From contig CAZEFK010000130.1 of assembly GCA_964511405.1 (NCBI GenBank), forward strand, positions 1 to 21,254: a DNA stretch of 21,254 nt, written 5' to 3'. This document shows positions 14,171 through 21,197 of the stretch, piece after piece. The notes under the pieces were generated by a model, which worked only from the letters and a program-made list of their open reading frames with translations, made no database searches and was not told the DNA's origin. The position numbers and the translations under genes were made by a program. Position 1 is the first letter of the stretch. Each line of letters opens with the position of its first letter. This DNA is from CAZEFK01 sp964511405. GTDB lineage: Bacteria > Pseudomonadota > Alphaproteobacteria > Elsterales > Elsteraceae.

Positions 14171-15157
14171 ATGCGCCGCCTCGGGCTGCTGGCCCTGCTC
14201 GCCCTGCTGCTGGGCGCGCCGCCGGCCGCGGCGGCGGAGCTGGTCGTGGCGGTGCAGTTCGGCATCGGCTACCTGCCGCTCTATGTGCTCATGCGCGAGC
14301 CGTTCCTGGCCGAGCATGCCCGGGCCGAAGGCCTCGCGCCGCCCGCGCTGCGGCTGCTCCACATGAGCGGCATGCCGCCAATCATGGACGGCCTCATCGC
14401 CGGGCAGATCCAGATCGGCACCGGCGGCACCACGGCGATGGTGGTCGCCTGGGACCGCACCCGCGGCCATCTGGGCGTGAAAGGCGTCGCGGCCCTGGCG
14501 CGCTTTCCCAACGACCTGCTGACCACTGATCCCAAGGTCCGGTCGGTCAAGGACTTCGGACCGGACGACCGCATCGCGGTCGCCGCGGTCCGGGTCTCGG
14601 TGCCGGCGGTGCTGCTGGAGATGGCGGCCGAGCAGGCGTTCGGCCCCGGCGAATTCCGCCGGCTCGACGCGCAGACGGTGCCGCTCAGCCAGCCCGACGG
14701 CCTGGCGGCGCTGCTGAGCCGCGGGGTCACCGCCCAGATCACCAACCCGCCGTTCTCGGACCTGGCGCTCGCCGATCCGCGGGTCCACAAGGTGTGGAGC
14801 GGCGACGACATCCTGGGCGGCCCCGCCACCGCCCTCACCTTGTGGACGACCACGGCCTTCCACGACGGCAATCCCGCGCTCTACCGGGCCTTCCTGGCCG
14901 CCCTCGAGGACGCCCAGCGCTTCGTCAAGCAGGCGCCGCAGCGCGCCGCCGAGATCTACGGCGCCGAGGAGCCCGGCGTCATGCCGCCCGACCGCATCGA
15001 GGCGCTGATCGCGGCGCCAGGCAACCAATGGTCGCCGGTGCCCGAGCGCGTCCTGCCGCTGGCGCAGTTCCTGCGCCATGCCGGCACGGTCAAATCAGCC
15101 CCCGAACGCTGGAGCGACCTGTTCTTTCCCGAGATCGCGGACCGCGACGGGAGTTGA
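14171..15157 (+). CDS. NMT1/SsuA-like ABC substrate-binding protein, orphan
   Basis: 328 residues from the chosen ATG, which opens a compact Sec signal peptide (MRRLGLLALLALLLGAPPAA, cleavage near residue 22). The mature protein has the NMT1/SsuA layout: VVAVQFGIGYLPLYVLMREP (25-44), then MDGLIAGQIQIGTGGTTAMV (72-91), then the hinge and second lobe. The family binds sulfonates, nitrate, taurine or thiamine precursors in the periplasm for ABC uptake. No ATPase or permease gene is adjacent. In-frame starts also exist at 14129 (ATG) and 14096 (GTG); none has a strong ribosome site. It converges on dgdA with only 6 bases between the stops. Confidence 0.85.
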   Translation: MRRLGLLALLALLLGAPPAAAAELVVAVQFGIGYLPLYVLMREPFLAEHARAEGLAPPALRLLHMSGMPPIMDGLIAGQIQIGTGGTTAMVVAWDRTRGHLGVKGVAALARFPNDLLTTDPKVRSVKDFGPDDRIAVAAVRVSVPAVLLEMAAEQAFGPGEFRRLDAQTVPLSQPDGLAALLSRGVTAQITNPPFSDLALADPRVHKVWSGDDILGGPATALTLWTTTAFHDGNPALYRAFLAALEDAQRFVKQAPQRAAEIYGAEEPGVMPPDRIEALIAAPGNQWSPVPERVLPLAQFLRHAGTVKSAPERWSDLFFPEIADRDGS

Positions 15158-15163
15158 GCCGGT

Positions 15164-16459
15164 TCAGGCCGGCACGGCCCGGGCGATGGCCGCATCAAGC
15201 AACTCGAGGCCGAGGTCGATCTCGGCGTCGGTGACGGTCAGCGGCGGCGCGATGCGCATGGTGCCGCCCGACGAGCCGGCGCGCACGATGTTGGCCGACA
15301 GCCCCAGCGCCAGGGCCGCGTCGGTGACCGCGTCGGACACCGCGGCCGCGTCCATGCCGCCGGCGTCGGTGAATTCCAGGCCCAGCAACAGCCCGCGCCC
15401 GCGCACGTCGCCGATGCAGGCATGGCGCTGCTGCAGGCCGCGCAGCCCCGCCGCCAGGCGCGCCCCGGCGGCGGCGGCGCGCTCGGCCAGTCGGTCGCGC
15501 CGCACGATCTCCAGGACCTTGCAGCCGACCGCGGCCGGCAGCGGGTCGTTGACGTGGGTGGTATAGAACAGGAAGTCGCGGGCTTCGGCCGCGGCGGCGA
15601 CGGCATCGGAGGTCATCACCGCCGACAGCGGCAGGCCGGCGCCCAGCGTCTTGGACAGGGTCAGGATATCGGGCACCACGCCGTCGCGTTCGAAGGCGAA
15701 CATCAGGCCGGTGCGGCCGACGCCGGTCTGCGCCTCGTCGAGGATCAGCAGCATGCCGCGCGCCCGGCAGTGGTCCCGGAGCGCGGCGAGGTAGCCGGGC
15801 GGCAGGTCGAGCACGCCGCCCGAGCTCAGCACCGGCTCGGCGATGAACGCCGCCAGATTGCCGGTGCATTGGCGGTCCAGGAGGGCGAAGGAATCGCCCA
15901 GCTCCTGCTGCCAGGTGACCCCGGCGAAGCGCGGGCGGTACGGATTGGGCGCCGGGATGCCGAACGAGCCGGGCATCAGCGGCCCGGCCCCGCGCCGCCC
16001 GGCCTTGTAGGTCGCCGACGCGGCGGCGCCGGTCATGCCGTGCCAGGACTGGGTGAAGCCCACCACCTCCCACTTGCCGGTGACCAGCTTGGCCAGCCGC
16101 AAGGCCGCCTCGTTGGCCTCGCCGCCGGTCGACAGCAGCATCGCCTTGGGCAGATCGGGCACCAGCCCGCCCAGCGCCGACGCCAGCTCGACCACCGGCT
16201 CCGACAGCATCGACGAGAACAGGTGAGCCAGCCGCCCCACGCTCTCGCGCACCACGGCCACGATCTCGGGATGGGCGTGGCCCAGGATCGCGCTCATCTG
16301 GCCCGAGGTGAAATCCAGCACCCGCCGGCCGTGGGCGTCCCACAGGAACGCGCCTTCGGCGCGCACCGGCACGAAGCGCACGAACGACCCGCCATAGCGC
16401 AAGAGGTGCCGGTCGGCGCGCGCCCAAAAGCCGCGATCGAGGCTCGCTATGCTGTCCAT
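15164..16459 (-). CDS. dgdA: 2,2-dialkylglycine decarboxylase (PLP, class III aminotransferase fold)
   Basis: 431 residues, the family length. The match to known 2,2-dialkylglycine decarboxylase is extensive: FWARADRHLLRYGGSFVRFV at the start, LDFTSGQMSAILGHAHPEI (48-66), QSWHGMTGAAASATYKAGRR (137-156), LILDEAQTGVGRTG (238-251), LTLSKTLGAGLPL (267-279) with the PLP lysine K270, and MRIAPPLTV (401-409). Residues used for catalysis and carboxylate binding in the characterised enzyme (Gln in TSGQ, Trp in SWHG, Lys, Arg in RIAPP) are all present. It decarboxylates dialkylglycines such as 2-aminoisobutyrate and transfers the amino group to pyruvate, giving ketone, CO2 and alanine. GGGAGCGG precedes the ATG. 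It is divergent from a LysR gene, as dgdA is from dgdR in Burkholderia. The open frame continuing upstream is not coding. Confidence 0.92.
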   Translation of the reverse strand: MDSIASLDRGFWARADRHLLRYGGSFVRFVPVRAEGAFLWDAHGRRVLDFTSGQMSAILGHAHPEIVAVVRESVGRLAHLFSSMLSEPVVELASALGGLVPDLPKAMLLSTGGEANEAALRLAKLVTGKWEVVGFTQSWHGMTGAAASATYKAGRRGAGPLMPGSFGIPAPNPYRPRFAGVTWQQELGDSFALLDRQCTGNLAAFIAEPVLSSGGVLDLPPGYLAALRDHCRARGMLLILDEAQTGVGRTGLMFAFERDGVVPDILTLSKTLGAGLPLSAVMTSDAVAAAAEARDFLFYTTHVNDPLPAAVGCKVLEIVRRDRLAERAAAAGARLAAGLRGLQQRHACIGDVRGRGLLLGLEFTDAGGMDAAAVSDAVTDAALALGLSANIVRAGSSGGTMRIAPPLTVTDAEIDLGLELLDAAIARAVPA

Positions 16460-16539
16460 CGGTCCGCTCCCGTCCCTGTGACCGACCGATGATCCGGGCA
16501 CCACGCCCACGGCCACAAGCGCAAAGACCTTGCCGGACC

Positions 16540-16556
16540 GGTGAGTTGGATTCACC
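16540..16556. promoter_or_regulatory. LysR-type T-N11-A dyad between dgdA and the regulator
   Basis: GGTGA (16540-16544) and TCACC (16552-16556) form a 5-bp inverted repeat with a 7-bp centre. It contains TGAGTTGGATTCA, a T-N11-A core as expected for LysR regulators. It lies 8 bases before the regulator ATG and about 80 bases upstream of the dgdA start. Repression of both genes from here is inferred, not shown. The remainder of the 105-bp gap has no other clear signal. Confidence 0.5.
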
Positions 16557-16564
16557 ATTCGCTG

Positions 16565-17485
16565 ATGGGATCGCATCTGCCGCTGCGCGCGCTCGCCGCG
16601 TTCGAGGCTGCCGCCCGGCTCGGCAGCTTCCGCGCCGCCGCGGCCGAGCTGGCGCTGACGCCCTCGGCGGTCAGCCATCAGATCCGCCAGCTCGAGGCGC
16701 GGCTCGGCCTCCGGCTGTTCGACCGGGTCGGGCGCGGCGCCCGCCTGTCGCGCGACGGCGAGGAGGCCTGGCCGGCGGTCCGCGACGCCTTCCAGGCGCT
16801 GCGCCAGGCCGCCGAGCGGCTGGAGCGGCACGGAACGCGCGCCCGGCCGGCCGACATCGTGCGCATCCATACGCCGCCGTCGTTCGCCCGCTGCTGGATG
16901 CTGCCGCGCCTGCCGCACTTCCTGGCGGCCCATCCGGCCATCGACATCCGGGTCGACGCCGGGCCCGACCGCGATCTGGACTGGGCCGCGGTCGACCTGG
17001 CGATCGTGTATGGCGAGGCCGAACACTGGTCCGGGCGCGCCGAGCCGCTGCTGGACGAGGCGATCCAGCCGCTGTGCGCGCCGGGCCTCGCGGGCGCGGC
17101 AGCGGTCCGGGCGCCGGCCGACCTGCTGGCGCTGCCCCTGATCCGCAGCGACGGCAACCGGCTGTCCTGGGAGGACTGGTTCCGGCGGCAGGGCGTCGCC
17201 GCCGTGGGGATCCGCGCGATCCGGCTCGATCCCTCGCATGTCGCGATCGAGGCCGCGGTCAAGGGCCTGGGCATGGTGCTGGAGAGCGACCTGTTGACCG
17301 CGGACGAGGTCGCCGCCGGTCGCTTGGTGGCGCCGCTGCCGGGGTCGGCGATCCGCGCCACAGGCTATTGGTTGGCCGCCCCGCCGGGGGCGCGCCGCCG
17401 CGCCGGCGTCGAGACCGTGCGCGATTGGCTGCGCGCCAGCGCTACTCCGGGTCCATCGACGGCTGGATATCCTCCGGCCGCATGA
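16565..17485 (+). CDS. LysR-family transcriptional regulator (likely dgdA regulator, DgdR/GcvA-like)
   Basis: 306 residues, normal for the family. The N-terminal winged helix-turn-helix is LPLRALAAFEAAARLGSFRA (5-24) and AAAELALTPSAVSHQIRQLE (25-44), with ARLGLRLFDRVGRGARLSRDG following. The effector domain (about 90-300) has the GcvA-subfamily pattern: IVRIHTPPSFARCWMLPRLP and later DPSHVAIEAAVKGLGMVLES. The ATG at 16565 was preferred over an in-frame GTG at 16541 because the HTH begins immediately after it and the GTG lies in the dyad. Divergence from dgdA suggests it regulates that gene; the B. cepacia DgdR is a LysR repressor relieved by its substrate. Its 3' end overlaps the convergent pentapeptide gene by 44 bases. 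Confidence 0.9.
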   Translation: MGSHLPLRALAAFEAAARLGSFRAAAAELALTPSAVSHQIRQLEARLGLRLFDRVGRGARLSRDGEEAWPAVRDAFQALRQAAERLERHGTRARPADIVRIHTPPSFARCWMLPRLPHFLAAHPAIDIRVDAGPDRDLDWAAVDLAIVYGEAEHWSGRAEPLLDEAIQPLCAPGLAGAAAVRAPADLLALPLIRSDGNRLSWEDWFRRQGVAAVGIRAIRLDPSHVAIEAAVKGLGMVLESDLLTADEVAAGRLVAPLPGSAIRATGYWLAAPPGARRRAGVETVRDWLRASATPGPSTAGYPPAA

Positions 17486-18650
17486 TCGGTCGATAGGCGA
17501 GCGGCGGCAGGTCAGGCGGTTCGGGCGCGGCGGCCGGCATCACCACGCCGTCCAGCTTCGCCCCGTCCAGGCAGGCGCCGTCCAGATTGGTGCGCAGCGC
17601 GCGCGGCGTGCCGTCCTCGCCGGTGCCGCCGAGCGGCAGATCGCCCAGCAGCGCGCCGGACAGATTGGCGCCCGACAGGTCGGCGCCGGACAGGTTGGCG
17701 CCGCGCAGGTCGGCGTGGCGCAGGTCGGCCGCGCGGAGGTCGGCCGACGACAGATGCGCCGCGATCAGCCGCGTGCGGACCAGGACGGCCCGGCCGAGCC
17801 GGACGCCGGTGAGCACGGCGCAGCTGAGGTTCAGCCGCGACAAGGTGACCCCGGCCAGGTCCTGGCCGGAGAAGTTGCCGCAGGCGCCATCCTTGCCGTC
17901 GAAGTTCAGCCAGCGCAGGTGCTGCAGCAGCTGATCCTGGAACCCGTCCGGCAGGGCGGCGAGATCGAGGGTCGCCGCACCGCCGAGGTTGGCGTTGCGG
18001 GTGATCGCGGTCTTCATGCGGGCGCCGATCAGGTTGGCATTGCTGAGATCGGCGTTGCTGAGATCGGCCTGCTGGAGCGACGCGCCGATCAGAGTGGCGC
18101 CCTTGAGCCGCGCCCCGGTCAGCTGGGCGCCGTCCAGGTCGCAGAACGACAGGTCGACGCCGACCATGTCGGCCCCCGTCAGGTCGATGGCGACCGCCGA
18201 CGCCTCGGCCATGATCGAGCGGTGCATCCGGGCCCCGGCGAGGGTGGCGCCGTCCAGCTTGGCGCCGGCCAGATTGGTCGGCGCGGTGACACGCTGGTTG
18301 GCATCGATGATCGAGCCGGGGCGCAGATCGGCCTCGGTCAGGTCGCAACCGCGCAGAACAGTGCGGCGCAGCCGGGCGCCGCGCAGGTCGGCCTTGCGCA
18401 GCACCGACTCGGTCAGGTTGGCATGGTCGAGATCGGTGCCGAACAGGTCGGCGAGGCTCAGGTCGCAGCCGGTCAGCACGGCGTCGCGCAGGTCGGCCCC
18501 CGCCGCCATCAGCTCGCGCAGGTTGCTGTTGCGCACCCGGATTCCGCGCAGCGTGGCGAAGCGCAAATCGGCGCGGGCGCCGCCCGGCTGCCGCTGGGCA
18601 TATCGGACATGGGCCCCGATCACGGCCCTGAGGTCGGTGATGCTGCGCAA
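17442..18650 (-). CDS. Pentapeptide-repeat protein with two beta-helix modules
   Basis: 402 residues, dominated by A(D/N)LxX pentapeptides that fold as a right-handed quadrilateral beta-helix. Two modules are visible. The first starts at AHVRYAQRQPGGARADLRFA (13-32) and runs to about residue 225. The second starts at QHLRWLNFDGKDGACGNFSG (about 243-262), a related cap of the form H-x2-(Y/W)-x5-G, and ends in a perfect run (ADLRAADLRHADLRGANLSG, ADLSGANLSG). A Pro-rich tail (PAAAPEPPDLPPLAYRP) closes the protein. No signal peptide or membrane segment is visible, so it is likely cytoplasmic. The only starts in frame are TTG at 18650 and GTG at 18623; neither has a good ribosome site. The function of such proteins is mostly unknown; some mimic DNA and protect gyrase. 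Confidence 0.87.
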   Translation of the reverse strand: MRSITDLRAVIGAHVRYAQRQPGGARADLRFATLRGIRVRNSNLRELMAAGADLRDAVLTGCDLSLADLFGTDLDHANLTESVLRKADLRGARLRRTVLRGCDLTEADLRPGSIIDANQRVTAPTNLAGAKLDGATLAGARMHRSIMAEASAVAIDLTGADMVGVDLSFCDLDGAQLTGARLKGATLIGASLQQADLSNADLSNANLIGARMKTAITRNANLGGAATLDLAALPDGFQDQLLQHLRWLNFDGKDGACGNFSGQDLAGVTLSRLNLSCAVLTGVRLGRAVLVRTRLIAAHLSSADLRAADLRHADLRGANLSGADLSGANLSGALLGDLPLGGTGEDGTPRALRTNLDGACLDGAKLDGVVMPAAAPEPPDLPPLAYRPIMRPEDIQPSMDPE

Positions 18651-19016
18651 GGATTGGTTCGTCGCGGGGATCTAGGTGACGCCCGCACCATAGCCTGCCA
18701 CCGGGGCCGGTCGGCCATGCGCAATATGTCAGTGCGTCGATGGCGCCGCGCATGGCTACGCCGAGCGGCGGAGATCGGCGCCGCGGGCCCGCAGCTATGC
18801 TCACCGAGCAGAGCAAATATCCAATTTCTCCTTGAACCATCGCGCCGACCGTAACAGGCTATCGGTCCCGAGGTTTTCGGAACTGCGTGGCATGCGTGAT
18901 GTATTGCACCGCAATATCGCATCTGCAAAGCCCCGCAGATCAGAAAAACCCGACGCCTATCGCACTGCTTCGCAACGAATTGTGTATCGGCAGCAACCGG
19001 ATATTGGGAGGACTTG
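18651..19016. other. Intergenic region with two stem-loops upstream of the zeta-like gene
   Basis: This 366-base gap is less GC-rich in its second half and contains no convincing gene on either strand. TATTGC-ACC-GCAATA (18902-18916) is a perfect 6-bp palindrome with a 3-base centre, and ATCTGC (18921-18926) pairs with GCAGAT (18935-18940) around an 8-base loop. They lie about 80-115 bases before the zeta-like start. The second hairpin is followed by CAGAAAAA, not a T-run, so it is not a plus-strand terminator. They may be regulatory sites or part of a leader RNA. I could not place a convincing sigma-70 promoter. Confidence 0.45.
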
Positions 19017-19310
19017 ATGACTCGAGAGCGACCGCGAAGCCATGACGAGGTCGGAACCGACAGCATCATCGCCCGGCGCAACCACCTGCTGGGCCTGTGG
19101 GCGGGCAAGCGCATGGGCCTGGCCGACCAGGCGCTGGAGCGCTATGTCGAGACCGTGGTCGGCGAGTCGACGCCGGGCGAGACCGGTCTGGTCGCGCGGC
19201 TGTCGGCCGATTTCCGCAAGGCGGGCCTGTCCATGCCCGACCGCGAGATCCAGACCAAGGTGCGCGAGAGCCACCGGCTGGCGCATCAGCAGTGCGCCGA
19301 GACCGACTGA
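19017..19310 (+). CDS. F1Fo-ATP synthase zeta (DUF1476)-family protein with atypical N-terminus
   Basis: 97 residues from the ATG, which has GGGAGGA 5 bases upstream; an in-frame TTG lies directly before it. The core matches the alphaproteobacterial ATPase inhibitor zeta: ARRNHLLGLWAGKRMGL (residues 18-34), RYVETVV, then LVARLSADFRKAGLSMPDRE (57-76) and IQTKVRESHRLAHQQ, giving the four-helix bundle. Canonical zeta has an inhibitory N-terminus containing a conserved FxxREKAFExKFAHD-like segment that inserts into F1. Here the N-terminus is only 17 residues (MTRERPRSHDEVGTDSI) and lacks the Phe residues and that motif. It is therefore probably a paralogue rather than the main inhibitor. It is followed 24 bases later by the RecQ-like helicase on the same strand. 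Confidence 0.85.
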   Translation: MTRERPRSHDEVGTDSIIARRNHLLGLWAGKRMGLADQALERYVETVVGESTPGETGLVARLSADFRKAGLSMPDREIQTKVRESHRLAHQQCAETD

Positions 19311-19334
19311 GCTGACGGTGGCGTCCGGGCAGCG

Positions 19335-20741
19335 GTGCTGAACGGCCTGCTGACCCGGTGGCGGCGCGCGCCCGCGCCGCCTGATGCGCCCAGCCTCGGC
19401 GACGGCGACCGCATCGGGCTGGCGGCGCGGTTGGCCGACGCGGTCGGCGATCCGGCCGCGGACTTCCGGCCCGACCAGCTTGCCGCCATCGCGCGCCTGG
19501 CCGCCGGCGGGCGCCTGCTGCTGGTGCAGCGCACCGGCTGGGGCAAGAGCCTGGTCTATTTCCTGGCGACAGCGTTGCTGCGCAGCCGCGGCCGCGGGCC
19601 GACCCTGCTCGTCTCGCCCCTGCTGTCCCTGATGCGCGACCAGGTGCGCGCCGCCGAACGGGCCGGCCTGGTCGCGCGCAGCCTCGACTCGACCAATCGC
19701 GGGCAGTGGCCGGCGATCGCCGCCGAGCTGGCGGCCGACCGCGTCGACCTGCTGCTGATCAGCCCGGAGCGCCTGGGCCGTGCCGGCTTCCAGGCGCTGC
19801 TCGGCGATCTGGCGCCGCGCATCGGGCTGGTGGCCATCGACGAGGCCCACTGCATCTCGGACTGGGGCCACGACTTCCGCCCCGACTATCGCCGCCTGGC
19901 GGCGCTGCTGACGGCGCTGGCCGCGGGCGTGCCGCTGATCGCCACCACCGCGACCGCGAACCGGCGCGTCATCGCCGACGTCACCGCGAGCCTCGGCGGT
20001 CTGGCCGTGCTGCGCGGGCCGCTCGGCCGCGACAGCCTGGCGCTGGGGGTCGAGCCCCGGCGCGACCGGGCCGAGCGTCTGGCGTGGCTGGCGGCCGCTA
20101 TGCCCGAGCTTTCCGGCAGCGGCATCATCTATGCCAACAGCGTCGCCGAGACCGAGCGCGTGGCGGCATGGCTGCAGCGCTGCGGCGTGCCCGCCGCGGC
20201 CTACCACAGCAGGCTCGACGACGCCGACCGGCGGCGGCTGGAAGCGGCGCTGCTCGGCGGCTCCATCCCCTGCCTGGTCGCGACCACGGCCCTGGGCATG
20301 GGCTTCGACAAGCCGGACCTGGCCTATGTGTTCCACCACCAGGCGCCGCCGTCGCTGGTCCAGCTGTACCAGCAGGTCGGCCGGGCCGGCCGCGCGCTGC
20401 CGCGGGCGGTCGCGGTGCTGGCGCCGGGCGACGAGGACGCCGCCACCGCCGCCCATTTTCGCCGCCGCCGCCCCGACCGCGGCAGCGCGGCGGTGCCCGC
20501 CGGCCTATCGCCCGCCGCCGACATCAGCGCGCTGGAGCGCCGCCGGCGCGCCGAGTGGGCCGCGGTGGAAGCCTATGCCGCCAGCCGCCGCCACTGCCTG
20601 ATGCGCCGGCTGCTCCGGGCCCTCGACGCCCCCGACCGGGCGCGCTGCGGCCGCTGCCAAGGCTGCACCGGCGAACCCCCATTGCGGATCGCGCCCGCCC
20701 CGCGCACTGTCGCCGCCGCGCGCCGCTTCCTGGGCGGATGA
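19335..20741 (+). CDS. Short RecQ-like ATP-dependent DNA helicase
   Basis: 468 residues from a GTG start. SF2 helicase motifs are complete: motif 0 FRPDQ (44-48), Walker A RTGWGKS (66-72), the aromatic-rich DEAHCISDWGHDFRPDYRRL (169-188), TATA (204-207), HSRLDDADRR (291-300), and motif VI QQVGRAGR (346-353). The RecQ zinc site is intact: C421-x16-C438-x2-C441-x2-C444, the spacing of E. coli RecQ. It ends 24 residues later, so the winged-helix (RQC) and HRDC domains that complete the 609-residue E. coli enzyme are missing. Walker A is GWGKS rather than the usual GGGKS. It is expected to unwind DNA 3'-5' with ATP. The start is uncertain. The next gene follows after 34 bases. Confidence 0.9.
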   Translation: MLNGLLTRWRRAPAPPDAPSLGDGDRIGLAARLADAVGDPAADFRPDQLAAIARLAAGGRLLLVQRTGWGKSLVYFLATALLRSRGRGPTLLVSPLLSLMRDQVRAAERAGLVARSLDSTNRGQWPAIAAELAADRVDLLLISPERLGRAGFQALLGDLAPRIGLVAIDEAHCISDWGHDFRPDYRRLAALLTALAAGVPLIATTATANRRVIADVTASLGGLAVLRGPLGRDSLALGVEPRRDRAERLAWLAAAMPELSGSGIIYANSVAETERVAAWLQRCGVPAAAYHSRLDDADRRRLEAALLGGSIPCLVATTALGMGFDKPDLAYVFHHQAPPSLVQLYQQVGRAGRALPRAVAVLAPGDEDAATAAHFRRRRPDRGSAAVPAGLSPAADISALERRRRAEWAAVEAYAASRRHCLMRRLLRALDAPDRARCGRCQGCTGEPPLRIAPAPRTVAAARRFLGG

Positions 20742-20775
20742 CGGAGCGTCAGATCACAAGATCACGAGGACAGGA

Positions 20776-21177
20776 ATGGCGACGATCGGCGTGGTGCTGG
20801 GGCGGTTCCACAAGGCGGAAGCCGACGAGATGCTGGACGAGGTGCGCCGCCTCGCCCGCGACCAGGGACATGCCATCGGTGCCGAGGTCTGGGTCCCCGG
20901 CTCGATGGAGAAGCCGCTGGCGCTCAAGCGCCTGCTGCGGCGCCCCGACATCGACGGCGCGGTGGTGCTGGGCATCATCGAGCGCGGCGAGACCCGGCAC
21001 GGCCTGGTCATGGGCATGGCCGTGGTCAAGACCGTCATCGACCTGCAGCTGGAGTTCATGAAGCCGGTCGGCATCGGCATCCTGGGCCCGGAGATCCTGC
21101 CCAGCCAGATCCCGTCCCGCGTCCGCCCCTACGCCCGCGCCGCCATCGAAGCGCTGGACGAGATGCTGAAGGGGTAG
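20776..21177 (+). CDS. 6,7-dimethyl-8-ribityllumazine synthase-like protein (archaeal-type RibH)
   Basis: 133 residues. The lumazine synthase fold is recognisable: IGVVLGRFHK (4-13) with the substrate-stacking aromatic position F11, then VWVPGSMEKPLALKRLL (38-54) matching the VPGxxExPLA loop. IDGAVVLGIIERGETRHGLV (59-78) carries H75 in the GETxH position of the catalytic histidine, and KPVGIGILGP (96-105) follows. The VLG-FH start and the short length resemble the archaeal enzyme more than the common bacterial RibH. Lumazine synthase condenses the pyrimidine intermediate of riboflavin synthesis with a butanone phosphate. No other riboflavin gene is nearby, and the segment usually binding phosphate is partly altered (ILPSQIPSRVRPY), so a moonlighting or divergent role is possible. 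AGGACAGGA precedes the ATG. Confidence 0.8.
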   Translation: MATIGVVLGRFHKAEADEMLDEVRRLARDQGHAIGAEVWVPGSMEKPLALKRLLRRPDIDGAVVLGIIERGETRHGLVMGMAVVKTVIDLQLEFMKPVGIGILGPEILPSQIPSRVRPYARAAIEALDEMLKG

Positions 21178-21197
21178 GGCTTAAAGCGGATGTACAT

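Noticed and set aside
16460..17239. In-frame upstream extension of dgdA by 260 codons.
   Set aside because: It is antisense to the LysR gene, has low-complexity composition, and a good ribosome site precedes the internal ATG that begins the canonical enzyme.
20751..20767. Short direct repeat AGATCACA-AGATCACG between the helicase and lumazine-synthase-like genes.
   Set aside because: Only 7 identical bases in two copies; too short to support a regulatory or mobile-element claim.
19017..21177. Interpretation of the zeta-like/RecQ/lumazine-synthase-like run as an anti-phage defence system.
   Set aside because: No nuclease, sensor or other recognised defence gene accompanies the helicase, so the proposal would rest on adjacency alone; kept only as a neighbourhood to survey.
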